From contig JAGPYM010000045.1 in the NCBI GenBank assembly GCA_020736575.1, forward strand, positions 62,001 to 126,000: DNA of 64,000 nucleotides, in the 5' to 3' direction. The notes beneath the pieces are model-generated. The model worked only from the letters and a program-made list of their open reading frames with translations. It was not told the origin of the DNA and searched no databases. Within the stretch, counting starts at the first letter, position 1. Each line of letters starts with the position of its first letter. This document shows, piece by piece, positions 19,090 through 29,510 of this stretch. The translations under genes were made by a program, and so were the position numbers. The DNA comes from Thelonectria olida. Taxonomy: Eukaryota > Ascomycota > Sordariomycetes > Hypocreales > Nectriaceae.

Positions 19090-19375
19090 GATCTTCTTCC
19101 GAATTTTTTCGCACGAAGATCTTCGTAAGAGATCTCTTGCCTTGTTTACATAAGATTCTGCATGGTCTCCCGAGAGTCTTCGTACGAAAGTCCTCGTTTG
19201 AGAGTTTCACTAAAAATAGAGGCAGATATTCTTATTCTTTGGAAGATTTTCGTACGAAGTCGCTTGCAATTACGCAAGATCTGGAAGATCTTCCGAGTCT
19301 TCATATGAAATTCTTCGCGCAAAAGTCCTCGTAAGAAATCATCAAACGAGATATTTACTAAAAATAGATAGCTCT
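19090..19375. repeat. diverged tandem duplication of about 130 bp
   Basis: Two units each contain CGTACGAA or CGCACGAAG, AAAGTCCTCGT (19188 and 19322) and end in TTTCACTAAAAATAGA or TTTACTAAAAATAGATA (19206-19221 and 19351-19367). The segment is rich in GAAGATCTTC-like short palindromes. Otherwise no gene is present. Confidence 0.5.
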
Positions 19376-20766
19376 TTTTACTTTAAAGCTCTGAATTCGT
19401 GCCAATAATAGTGGGAGAGTCGAAATTGATAATGCAGCGTTAGGTGTATTCAAAAGAAGCTTCCTAGGCATAGCAACGGTCGGAAATACGGACACTACTT
19501 AACAGTAGGCACGAAAGTCGTATGAACTAAAACTAGATGGCATCCAAACTCTGACTCTGTCTGCCTTATGTAAGAGGGAGGCCTGACTGAATGAACGACG
19601 CAGACGATATGCTATGAATTGCATATGTACCCTCAGAGAGAGGAGGTGCTGGCAGAAATAAGGATGGTGGTTGGACACGGACACGGTCTTGGTCCCCACA
19701 TGGATCTAGAGGGCACTCATGAGTGGAAAGCTTGGCGCAAGGGCATGGAACGGCCTTTTCCAATGGATGGCAGCACGCCGCCTCACGATAGCGAATCTTG
19801 TGTTGCGCGTCGGCGATCGAGAGCGGACAAATTGGGGTGAGAAACCTCGACCCATTAGACGACAAGAGTCATAGATTACTGTATGAACTACAGGCTGGCA
19901 ACATACACGATAATATATTCTCTACCATGCCAGGCCAAATGATGAAATTCGGCAGCGGAGTCTGCCTTGTGGGAGATTTCGAAGATGTCGTGATGGAAGG
20001 CATTGGGGTCTTGAATAGGGGACGGATAGGTGTTATACTGGCCATGAAGCTTGGTGAATGTCTTCTCTCTTCATGTCGAACTTCCAGGCAGGCCATGCCC
20101 AGGATGGGACATCCATATCACAGGGGCAATGCGATTGCATTAACAAGACCTGCGTCGGGTTGAATATAGCAAGTTTGTAAATAGCAGGATTGTAGAAAAT
20201 GGAACTATGAACGAAGATGACGAGAGAAAAATATCTGTTAAAGAGAAAGTGGGCATGGCTGTGGCAGCTTTGGCCGTGGAAGCGCATCACTCAGCTGAGC
20301 CAAGCATTGGCATGTTGTCACTTAAAGAAATGATCTACCTAGCCGGGCCTAAATCAGGTTTCCTGCCAGCCACTACTGCCTTTCCACTGACGGTTGGGCG
20401 CTCAGCCCGCCATGTCACTGCCCGGGGATGCAGAGTCTGTTCAGGGGTTTCTGTGCATGTGCAAGACTGTCAAGACGATTGTAGGATACGTCATTGCTCA
20501 TTTGTTAAATAGAAGCCTTAGCTACCCCTCAATCATGCAACGTTATCGATACCATCTTCTCGACCATGACTTCCAATACCTCCCACCCCACACAACGACC
20601 AGCAACCCTACGAGCCTATTCCCATTCCATGTACCAGTACACAAAGAGTCAAATGAAAGCTCTACCCGATTTCGCCGCTACGATACCAATACCAAACCGG
20701 ACTTCGGTCCCGAGCTGCAATTCTTCCGGTTAGATCCCTGAAGTAGAATGCGGTATCTGTAACGGG
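19376..20766. other. no supportable gene
   Basis: Only short overlapping frames on both strands occur, with no recognisable motif. Nothing else was seen. Confidence 0.35.
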
Positions 20767-20930
20767 CTAGGCCCTGTCGGACAAGGCCCTGTCGGACAAG
20801 GCGCTGCTTGGACCAGCATTTGTTGGAGGACCAGCATTTGTTGGAGGACCAGCATTTGTTGGAGGACCAGCATTTGTTGGAGGACCAGCATTTGTTGGAG
20901 GACCAGCATTTGTTGGAGGACCAGCCGTCC
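20767..20930. repeat. 18-bp perfect tandem repeat (six copies) next to a 15-bp repeat
   Basis: GGACCAGCATTTGTTGGA is repeated six times without a mismatch at 20810-20917, then starts a seventh unit. It is preceded by two copies of a 15-bp unit (AGGCCCTGTCGGACA) at 20769-20798. Because the length is a multiple of three, the minus strand encodes a repeated SSNKCW peptide in a 109-codon frame (21007-20678); no product is claimed. A TTTC microsatellite follows at 20936-20955. Confidence 0.9.
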
Positions 20931-20955
20931 TTTCCTTCTTTCTTTCTTTCTTTTC

Positions 20956-22981
20956 GCCTCATCTTGTAGTATGTAAAACGCACGAGGACTATATAGCTGT
21001 AATTCACACTATTAGTAACCCTTCACATTACGTATGACCGCAGCGACAGGTGACCCGTCCGTTGCGGCCAAACCATACACACACTGTCCCTCTTGACTGC
21101 GTGAGGTCACCAATAAAAAGCCTGCTATCCACTGTTCTTCAAATGCCCGCCTTCAACCCACTCACTCATCTGCACGATCTGCGAGTAACCCACGACGAGC
21201 ATCATACCAACCTCGACCTCTCTCATGATACCTCGAACACTCTCAGCTCCATGCCTTGACCATGACTTTCTCCATTAATACTCTCCAGTATCTGCCGGAT
21301 AGCATCCATCCGCCAGCTCAACACATGTCATCCGTATCGAGGCCAGACTTTCCCGGCTGTACGGCGGCTGTGGACATCTTCCGAGCCCACAGAGCTTTTC
21401 CGTGGTCATTGTCCGACCTTTGGACGTAATGACGTGTCTGGATTCTCGGCGAAGGACGTCGCTGGGGAAGCTATCAAGGGTGGCGTTGGCAATCTCCTCT
21501 TTATCTTCAGCCTGGCATGATCAAGTTGGACTTTACCCTTGGCCGGCCCCAGTGCTCGTCTGTGCCCGTCATCGCGTGAATTGCTCGAAGTCGCTCTTCC
21601 TCATACCTGGCACTCAATGTCTTCCCGTGGTATGTCAAGTCCTCATCCTTAATGAGGACGAGGGGTATAGAGCAGAACCACATTTTGCCGTGTTCGCGAC
21701 GTCTCGGTGGTGATATTGCCCTGCGTTTGGTCATATGAACGGCCCTGGAGGGAAGCTGGGACACCCGTTCGAATATACTGTTAAAGGATGGAGGATATAC
21801 GTGTCGTCATAGACAAGTCTCTGAGAAAACACGTAACACGCAATACACACACACCAATTTATGGAAAAAATAATACGCAGACACATCACGATCCATCGCT
21901 CGTCGTGTGATCATGAAAGGACCCCCGGCTCCTGCGAAGTTTGATCATGTCGCCACTGCGAAATGGTCTCGACCGTGACGTTGACCAGTGAGGCATTACG
22001 GAGGCACTCCGTAAGCCCTGGTATATGGTTCATCGCCGATCGCCTTGGCATCTTTTAATTGGATGGCAGCTACGTAACGATTGGCCGTTTCTGAAACAAA
22101 ATAAAAAAAGGGGGGGAAGGGGACACACGAGAAGAGGGGGAGTTTATTTTTGCGTACATAAATCCCATCGATGAGAAGTCAAAACCCACACACCTGGTGT
22201 CAGAAAACAAGTTAAACAATGGAGCGAAAATATTGCCCCAATATCATTGCGCCACCACCTGATCAAATGCGATATGGATCTGCTTTCGACCCAAGCTGGT
22301 GGTGTGTGCCAGTTTCGTCGGTGCTGCTGCAATAATAATAGCTCTGTCGCTCTGGTCGCAGTTACGGTTGTGCTCAAAGCCAATAGGTCAGTGGTAGCAA
22401 ATAGGCTCCCACATTCGCACATGTTTATTCCACCATCACTACCACCGTGACGCATTTATTTCCGCAGCGCACATTGACTCCAGAGGCACCAATCACAACC
22501 AGCCGAGGACACGGAGAAGTGGTGGGCAACTCCGTTAAAACTATCCAATCAGCGATGCCTCCGCGCTGTCACCATCACCATCCGCAACCTTCATCTTGTG
22601 ACAGTTGCAAAACCCCACGCTCGAGACTGGTCTGCAATCCTTCCTTGTGGAGAAATTGACATGCGGGCTTTTAGCTCTACGACGCTGGCCACGGCTGGGG
22701 TTGAGCGTCACGTATTTTTATTATCGCGACTCGTCTCCCAGCCGTCCCCGAGCCTGTCGATGTCATTTGTCTTGCACCTTGCTCTACGAATTTACCATCA
22801 TTTCGTATTGCGACAACCGACGCCTGATGCTCTACAAGACGTTCAAACTCCGCAATCATGTTTCAAGTCTAGTATCCATCCGCCTTGGATGAAGCCGCTG
22901 AGGACCAGACCGCTATCGCAAACGAGGGTGCTTGCCTGAAAGTGATCGGAATGCACAGTTGGAAACAGTGTGAGAAATCGG
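20956..22981. other. no supportable gene
   Basis: Only short frames on both strands occur. A G-rich run (GGGGGGGAAGGGG) lies near 22110. Nothing recognisable was found. Confidence 0.35.
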
Positions 22982-23021
22982 CGGTCCGGTCCAGTCCAGA
23001 CACCCTGGACTGGACCGACCG
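22982..23021. repeat. inverted repeat upstream of piggyBac copy A
   Basis: CGGTCCGGTCCAGTCCAG, a 5-base loop (ACACC), then CTGGACTGGACCGACCG form a near-perfect hairpin 45 bp before the transposase start. It could be a regulatory or transposase-binding structure of the element. Confidence 0.55.
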
Positions 23022-23065
23022 AAACAACCCCGCCCAAATCATCATAATCCATTCTTTGAGCTCTT

Positions 23066-23691
23066 ATGGATACTGAAGAGCCCCCCAGCCAAGCGGTCAA
23101 CGCGTATGACGATGATAGCTTCATCCTCATTGATGACAGCCGCCGCGAGCAGCCGGCAGATAACACCTGCCGGCCAACGAAGGACCCAGTCCGAGACCGC
23201 GGCTACAACTTCAAGCCCGTCAGCCTTCCAGCCCGGCCACTAGAGATAACACAGCTGCCCCAAGAGCCGTTGTTACTATTCCGGCAATTTACACCGACTT
23301 CGCTAGTAGAAACCTGGGTCCAATACACTAATAGCTGGGTCAGTCACTTGCTTGAAGAGGCTCAAGGTGGCAGCCGCTGTCTGGGGCCGCGGCACGGCTA
23401 CTTGAATGGAAGCCGACCTGTGTTGCAGAAATCTATGTGTGGCTTGCAATCCTGATTTATATGCGAATACATAAGGAAACCAGGATTGAGGATTACTGGA
23501 GGACTTCCCAGCTAGGGGATCAACGACCTTGTCATCCGATCGTTAAATGGATGCCTTACGACCGGTTCCAGCTCTTATCACGGCACCTCCGCATCTTTGA
23601 CCACACAACAATATTCGTGGCTAGCAGGGATAGCTTCTACAGCCGGACCTTCAACCGGGTTGATGACTGGTCTGACCACATACAGCAAACA
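23066..23691 (+). pseudogene. piggyBac-type transposase copy A, N-terminal part
   Basis: The frame from 23066 is typical of the acidic N-terminus of fungal piggyBac-like (DDE_Tnp_1_7) transposases. A frameshift near 23405 leads to a second frame with VAEIYVWLAILIYMRIHK, EDYWRTSQLG and FNRVDDWSDHIQQT, the family's conserved start of the catalytic region. It is cut after HIQQT by the hAT element at 23692 and continues at 27710. The first catalytic Asp lies in the downstream part. Confidence 0.8.
23684..23691. repeat. target-site duplication of hAT-1, left
   Basis: AGCAAACA here is repeated exactly at 27710-27717 on the other side of the hAT element. Confidence 0.92.
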
Positions 23692-23841
23692 CAGCGCTGA
23701 CTTCAATTCAAGTAAGTCAAGTTCGGGGGTGTAACTTGATTACTTGAAATAAAATTGTCCGTGAACTTACTTAACTTGATTTGAATTGATATACTTGAAT
23801 TGAAAGCGCTGACTGAGGCCAGGATGAAGCTATTGGTACTC

Positions 23842-26040
23842 TCACGCCTCCCCTCCATCCCAACCCATCAGGTCCCCACCAAAGCTGACGACCTCGCCCA
23901 CAGTGATCGCTTGATGGCCTAGCCAATTCCGTAGGCACTGTATTTCCTCTATTATCTCGGGGCTTAAGCTGTGCCTTTGCGAGCTTACTGTCAACTTTAT
24001 GACACTAAACGTCCGCTCAGGATCGACAGACATAACAGGAATTGCCAGGATTTTGAGGGCAAACTTGCTCAGACGTGGATATTCTTCTTGGTGATCCTTC
24101 CACCATAGAATGGGGTTCAAGTTCTCTCGCCGGACTGGCCCTTGCCTCATATAAACTCCAAGCTCATCTTCTTCCTCCATCATGTACCGATCGTAGCTCT
24201 GCATCCACTGGTCGAATTGACTGGGCTCGTCTTGCCGCATCACTTTTCCTATCACGGTTCTCGCTGTCTCGGACTGCTCCTTACGTGGATACTGTTGTTC
24301 AAAGAATTCCCGGACACTGTTCTTAGCGTCCCGTAACCACACTAGTTGCTCGTGGCTAGTCCAGTTCGCCTCAAGCCAAGACACGTTCCAGCGCGGGTGA
24401 AGAATAACGGCAGCCGGGTAAAGTGGTGATTGGCCAAGTAGACTGTAATACTCATCAAGCTTTGACCAACAGTTATTGATAGAGATTTGTATGCATCGTC
24501 GGTGGTCATCATCAAGATTCTCAGTTTGCAAAAATGCACCAGTGTATTCGTCTCGAGTGTGCTGTGGCAAGTGTTTCTCGCGTCCGCGACCCTGATCAAC
24601 TCGCGGAGTACTACATCCTGAGAAACTATTAGCAAAATAGGCATGAGACGAGCGAATATGAACTAGAAAGCCGTACTCTTGGTTGCCGAGGCTCTGGCAT
24701 TCCTTAGCTCATCAGCAGTACCATCAGGTGGCGAGAATATCAGTTTTTGCTCCTCGAAGGAGTTGAGCAAATATTCCATTCCGATCATCACTTCCCACAA
24801 GGCACCGTAACGGCCTTCTTTAGCCCAACCCTGGCACCTCATGGTGATCTCGTAGAGTGGTTTGAGTAGACTCTGTATCTCCGCCAACAGAAGCCAGTCC
24901 TGTGGTGAAAGCTGATCTTGGACAGGCACACGTTGTCGGGGCTCTGCTGCCTTCGTTTCGAGATATGCGATGAAATGGTCAATGTGCTCTCGTTTGCGAC
25001 TGGCACGCTGGATCATCAGAAAAGTCGAATTCCATCTGGTTTCATTGTTTTGCATCAGCTCGAGGTCGATGGCAGCTCGCTCCTCCTCAAAGAGTTGATA
25101 GCCGTCTTCGTCGGGCTGGTTGCATGCCAGAGATTTCATCAACTCTCGCCGTTGCGGGGAAGCCCTGACGAACCGGACGATGTTATGCAGCTTGCCCACT
25201 GCTCCCCGTTTCCGCCAAAGTCGAAGCTCACGCTCTTCAACTTGGAAAGCCGCCTCGGTGAAGGCTTCTCGCTCAAACGAGTCAGGGTCTTTCCCCCAGA
25301 GGAACGCTCGAGCTGCAAGGTTGACAATATGCCCAAAGCACCGTGTTCGATGGTTTCTAATATCCTCCTCGGCCATCGCAGGAGAAAGTTGTCGATAGAG
25401 GCTGGCCAAGCATGTGTCATTGGACGAGACATTGTCGCAGACACCCGCGCCAATCCGATCTCGTATCCCGTACTCGCCGAAGATGTCATATATTGTCGTT
25501 GCTTGGTTATCTCCGGAATGAGCTCCCCACACACGGCGCAGGGCAAGAAGTCGCGATTGGACTTGATAGGAGGCGTCGAGATAGTGAGCGTGGAGGCCAA
25601 GGAAAGCGGACCGGTTTGGAGAAGTCCACATGTCAAAGCTAAAGCTAATCCTTGTGACTGCCTTCTCCAATTGACTCGATATTGCTCCCTTCTTTACCTC
25701 GAATAATTTCCGCATGGTATCACGCACCGACTGCCGGCTCCACGGCACCTCTTTCGCCAATGACGCATCGTGTAAGTCGAGCATTCGTCGCAAGTACGGA
25801 TTCGACGGCGCCGTGAAAGGAAGATTGGCAGTGACGATCCAGCCGACCGTCAGCTCCTTCGCTTTATTAACATTGGATCTTGCAGTAGGAAGCTCCAGGC
25901 AGCGCCGTTTCGAAGGGGGGTGAATGTCAGCGCGAGACGAATCTTCGTCCGCATTGTCGTCCGCCTCAGTGATCATATGTGACCTATATCCAGTAAGACG
26001 CTGAAAAAGAATAAATGTCGGACTCATACGGATGCCATAT
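23842..26040 (-). pseudogene. hAT-1 transposase, catalytic and dimerisation parts
   Basis: Two minus-strand frames (26054-24663 and 24570-23842) are offset by one base near 24665, where the reading shifts from ATKSTAF to VHIRSSHAYF. The first carries the RNase H-like core (SFDMWTSPNR, the conserved CFGHIVNLAARAFLWGKD block, NNETRWNSTFLM). The second carries the C-terminal hAT dimerisation region (WWKDHQEEYPRLSKFALKIL, IPVMSVDPERTFS, LRNWLG). A short GT-AG intron is possible near 26020-25970. The N-terminal BED exon is separated by the insertion at 26042-27034. Confidence 0.88.
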
Positions 26041-26041
26041 A

Positions 26042-26490
26042 CAGTTTCGGGCATAATTAGCTACCTCTTACGTACTAGAAGTTAAAATTATGTTTGAGCC
26101 CCACATAGTGTTATCTTACAAGATTACACACTGTATACATCTAGAATAGAACGCGTTTACTGGAACAATGTTCTACAGTTATCCTTTTGGGGCTGGCTAG
26201 GTGGCGAGGCGCTGCCACCCCCAGCCTTGTACCCAGTTCTGACGCCACACCGTGGACCAGGTGAAATAGGGTGATGTCGATATGTACAGTGTATAAGCAC
26301 TGGTAGAGTGATCACTGTACCTACCCAAAATGGACAGAGACTATAAAGACTTATTATTTAAGCCACTTTTGGATTTTATTAATCCTTATGCCATATATCC
26401 TTTAGTATTGGCACTGTATCACGTGAGCAAATAGCTCCACAAATACTTTTATCGCTTGCCAAAATAGGAATCTAATTATGCTCAAAACTG
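26042..26490. mobile_element. MITE with about 27-bp TIRs and TA target duplication
   Basis: The left end CAGTTTCGGGCATAATTAG and the right end (inverted) CAGTTTTGAGCATAATTAG match over about 25 bp with few mismatches; TA flanks both ends (26040-26041, 26491-26492). At 449 bp with no coding capacity and TA duplications, it fits a Tc1/mariner-pogo-type MITE. The second family member is the split copy at 6772-7146 plus 12598-12623. Confidence 0.75.
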
Positions 26491-27034
26491 TACCTTCTCT
26501 TCCGATGCCAAAAGTGGACGGCATACCGCACGGAGATGCTTCAGTGCACTGACACCCGGAGAGGCAACATCTCCTTCTATCTTGGAGGGAAGTCACCTTC
26601 TGACAACCAAAAATGGACACCAAACTTGGAAGCTGTGCGAGCAACGATCCGGTTTGCATTGGCCACAGGCCGCCTTGATGCAAGTTAATGGATGAAGACA
26701 GACCCGGACCGATTACCCCACTAACCCACTCTTCCCAACCTAACTTACCCTCACCCCGTGCCAGCAAAGGCGAACGCCGCTTCAGCCGCCGTAGATAGGA
26801 CACTGAACACTTGGAGAATAAGCTTCAAGCTAGTTCGCTAATAATAATACTAACCCACGGGAATCCGTAGAAGAGAGAGAGAGCAAATGAGAATGCACAA
26901 GCAAGAGAAGGACAGAATATGGGCTTGAGGAGACTAGGACACAATTTGGGCAATGGATGTGTATATTAGTAATCAGTGCCCTTTCGGCTCTAGTGCCGCC
27001 GGGCGTAATAAATTGTATTGTATTGTATTGTACC
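26491..27034 (+). mobile_element. LINE-like 3' end fragment
   Basis: A plus-strand reading from 26537 to the stop at 26687 (NISFYLGGKSPSDNQKW, LEAVRATIRFALATGRLD) is followed by about 345 bp and ends in AATAAATTGTATTGTATTG with ATTGT iterations. A 5-base-iterated tail after AATAAA-like sequence suggests a 5'-truncated non-LTR retrotransposon. It lies inside the hAT-1 transposase gene, between the BED exon and the core. No reverse transcriptase is present, so the assignment is tentative. Confidence 0.4.
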
Positions 27035-27389
27035 TTCGGAGATGTTCAATTGGCGACGTGGTGTTTGTCGCGACGAACAACGAGCTCTTCCCGCGTTCAT
27101 CACATTTCGAGCAAGCCCAGTAGGTCTGCAACGTCCGCAAATCAGGGCTAACTTCCGTGAGGAAGAATCCGTGGGCTTGAATCCAGCTCCGCCGGCCTTT
27201 GCGATTCTTGTTGGCAATATACTCCTCTGGTATATACCTCTTGCAGCCGATCTGGACCGTTGGGAGGTCAGAAAGAGTCGTTCTCCCAGATTCAGCCTTG
27301 ATGGACGCAGCGTCAAGCTGCTGTTTCAGTGATTTGCGCTGACTGCTAATCCCCAGGAGCGTTTCTAGCGACTGCTGTTGTGTTGCCAT
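27035..27389 (-). pseudogene. hAT-1 transposase, N-terminal zinc-finger exon
   Basis: The minus-strand frame starts MATQQQSLETLLG and contains a BED-type finger: an aromatic-rich part, then YWACSKCDERGK and SPIEHLRR (C-x2-C ... H). BED fingers bind the transposon ends. The frame runs into the LINE-like tail at 27034, so it is cut off from the catalytic part. Confidence 0.75.
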
Positions 27390-27709
27390 AGCGGATCATT
27401 GGCGGATCGCGGATCGTGGATGCTTCTCACAAAGGGACTACTTGGGTTCTGAGTCAGGTGCGACACGTCTCGACCACGCGGGCGAACAAACCAATAAATC
27501 CGCGCCACCCCTACCGCGTCCCTGGATTATCATTGGTGCAATCAGCTTGGGGGCCACACCAAATTCATTACCCTACACTCCCAGGACCATCGCACAGGAA
27601 AACCCATAAAATATAGTATTTCAAGTAAATCAAGTTTGAGGCATTATGAACTTACTTACTTGACTTACTTGAAATACTTGACTTGATACTTGAATTGAGG
27701 TCTGCACTG

Positions 27710-27717
27710 AGCAAACA
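27710..27717. repeat. target-site duplication of hAT-1, right
   Basis: AGCAAACA, identical to 23684-23691; after it the piggyBac reading resumes with STVFFKPG. Confidence 0.92.
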
Positions 27718-29018
27718 TCTACTGTTTTCTTCAAGCCAGGCATATCTATCGCTATAGATGAGTGTATGGTCCGCTTTCTAGGGAGATCACAAGAGACAAC
27801 AACTGTCCCTTACAAACCTATTCCAACCAGTTTCAAAGTGTGGACTGTAGCCCAAAAGGGCTATTTCCTTCGGTGGATTTGGCACAGGCCCGGTCCGAGG
27901 TTTGGACCCGTTGGAATATCCCAGGTCAGGCCAGCTTACCGACGCCGGTCATCACAGCTACGCCGGCAGCGGCAGCGGCAGCGGCGGCCCTCGAAGGCTA
28001 AGGGTGCGATCTATCTGAACCCTGCCCAGAGCGTGGTTGTTGCCCTGGTCAATTTGCTGCCAGAAGCCACGTATCATGTATTTCTCGATAACCTTTTCTC
28101 CTCTTGTGACCTCTTTCGTCGGCTCCGTCAATGTGGGCACGGAGCCACAGGCACAGCCCGCAGAAACTGTGGTCTCTATGAGGGTTTAGTCAAGCTCAAG
28201 GCCACGGATAATACTGCTGCCGGTAGTATTGGCTTTAATGAGGTCATTGTCATCCCGACCCCCGATAATCAGGTCAGTTGATAAGACATATTTACGCTGA
28301 TTTCCTTTACTTATTTGTCTTGGGGCTAGGTCAATCAGATCGCGTGGAAAGATAATAGCCTCGTGTTATTCCTATCCACTGTGTTCAAAGGCGATGAAGT
28401 CATTGACCGCTGGAGGAAACTCCAACAACAGATAAAACAGCGGCACGGCCAATACAGCGTTTTTTTGGTGACGAGCCGGTCAAGCTGATTTCTATCCCGT
28501 CAATCGCAGCTGCCTATAATGACGAAATGAACGCTGTTGACCGCGGTGACAAAATGCGATCGTATTGGGGGCCTGACCGCCGTGTTCGAAGGGGCGGTTG
28601 GAAGGCTCTTGCTTGGGACTTCCTGCTTGAAGTAGCCCTCATCAATAGCTTCCTTTTACAGCAACAAGGGCAGCCACAGTGGAAGCCGGAGAAGTCACAA
28701 GTTGGTTGGCGGCAACGCATTGTGAATGGCCTCATTGAAACCTATGCGCCTAAGACTGAGTCAAGACAAAGGTTTCGGACCGGAGACGAATTTACGCCTG
28801 TATTACAGCACAATCTTATCCGCAAAGGTAATTCCGAGTGCTTAGCATGTCAGGGGTTCCGTCTAGGTCAGCCGAGGTCTCGAAGGTCAAGGAAGCCGTT
28901 GTCCGCAGTTAGCGGAAATAGGCGTCGGGCGCCACAGTCACGATACCGTTGTCAACAGTGCAATGTAGCTCTATGTAGAACAGGGAATTGCTGGGACTTC
29001 TGGCACCACAAGATTTAG
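27710..29018 (+). pseudogene. piggyBac-type transposase copy A, catalytic and C-terminal parts
   Basis: From 27718 the reading STVFFKPGISIAIDECMVRF gives the first catalytic Asp, HVFLDNLFSSCDLF the second, and NDEMNAVDRGD (about 28520-28555) the third, so the DDD triad is present. An intron-like segment (about 28271-28331, GTCAGT...CTAG) and a frameshift near 28445 separate the parts. The C-terminus has the family's Cys-rich finger (CLACQG, YRCQQCNVALCRTGNCW). Together with 23066-23691 this is one copy split by hAT-1. Confidence 0.85.
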
Positions 29019-29115
29019 GTGGGTAACAATGTACCTCTCATTTGAAGCTCTCTGGTTGGCTCCACATCCTTGCTCGTGACCCAGGTGCAGGCGGCTTACC
29101 GCAGTCAAAGGGATA

Positions 29116-29510
29116 CAGGAGAGGCAAACCGGTCGCGGTTTGCGCAAAAGAGCCTTGAGGAATGAAGTTGGAGAGGGTCTTTTACAGCATTGATGGCCGA
29201 GTCTGCTGAGGAGATTTTCACAAGTGTTATTCATAAGGTTTGCGTGGGGCCGTCTTTGGTGGCTTACCTGTCCAGCGGTTTGAAACGCTATGCTCTGCAA
29301 CGTCATAATACTATAAAAAGCAAAGACGGTATGAAAGGGTGGAGAAGGCGAGGGGATGGTGGGACAAGCATGATGAAAACATTCCAAAAGTTTTATCATA
29401 AAACAACCAGGATTATTCCTTGAAAAGAAGACGCATTGCGTTCTCATTCTCAGAATCCTTATTGAACTATGGCCAACTGCTCGGTTCGCTTTGAGTTCTA
29501 CTGCGGCACA
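29116..29510. mobile_element. second, truncated left end of the Helitron-like element
   Basis: From CAGGAGAGGCAAACCGG onward this matches 7147-7735 without the solo LTR. It includes the terminal hairpin (29124-29143), the subterminal GCCTTGAGGAATGAA (29152-29166), the upstream region and the first 14 codons of the MYND gene (start at 29469, CSVRFEFYCG). Similarity stops near 29505 at a stop codon. No right end of this copy was found. It lies just downstream of the piggyBac remnant. Confidence 0.75.

Larger units (their letters stand above)
23692..27709 (-). mobile_element. hAT-1 DNA transposon (4018 bp) inside piggyBac copy A
   Basis: The ends are CAGCGCTGACTTCAATTCAAG on the left and, inverted, CAGTGCAGACCTCAATTCAAG on the right, flanked by exact 8-bp duplications (AGCAAACA). 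This is the hallmark of hAT insertion, and the TIRs open with the CAG(T/C)G typical of the superfamily. Both subterminal regions are packed with ACTTGA/TCAAGT hexamers, probable transposase-binding sites. The transposase lies on the minus strand. Removing the element restores the conserved piggyBac reading across the junction. Confidence 0.95.

Noticed and set aside
24918..25706. 262-codon plus-strand open frame
   Set aside because: It is antisense to the hAT-1 transposase.
26402..26803. 133-codon minus-strand frame inside hAT-1
   Set aside because: It overlaps the MITE end and the LINE-like fragment and has no recognisable motif.
26046..27039. TTCGG on both sides of 26051-27034 as a target duplication of a single insert
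   Set aside because: The left TTCGG lies inside the MITE terminal repeat, which matches the right repeat and the 12598 copy; MITE plus LINE-like fragment explains more.
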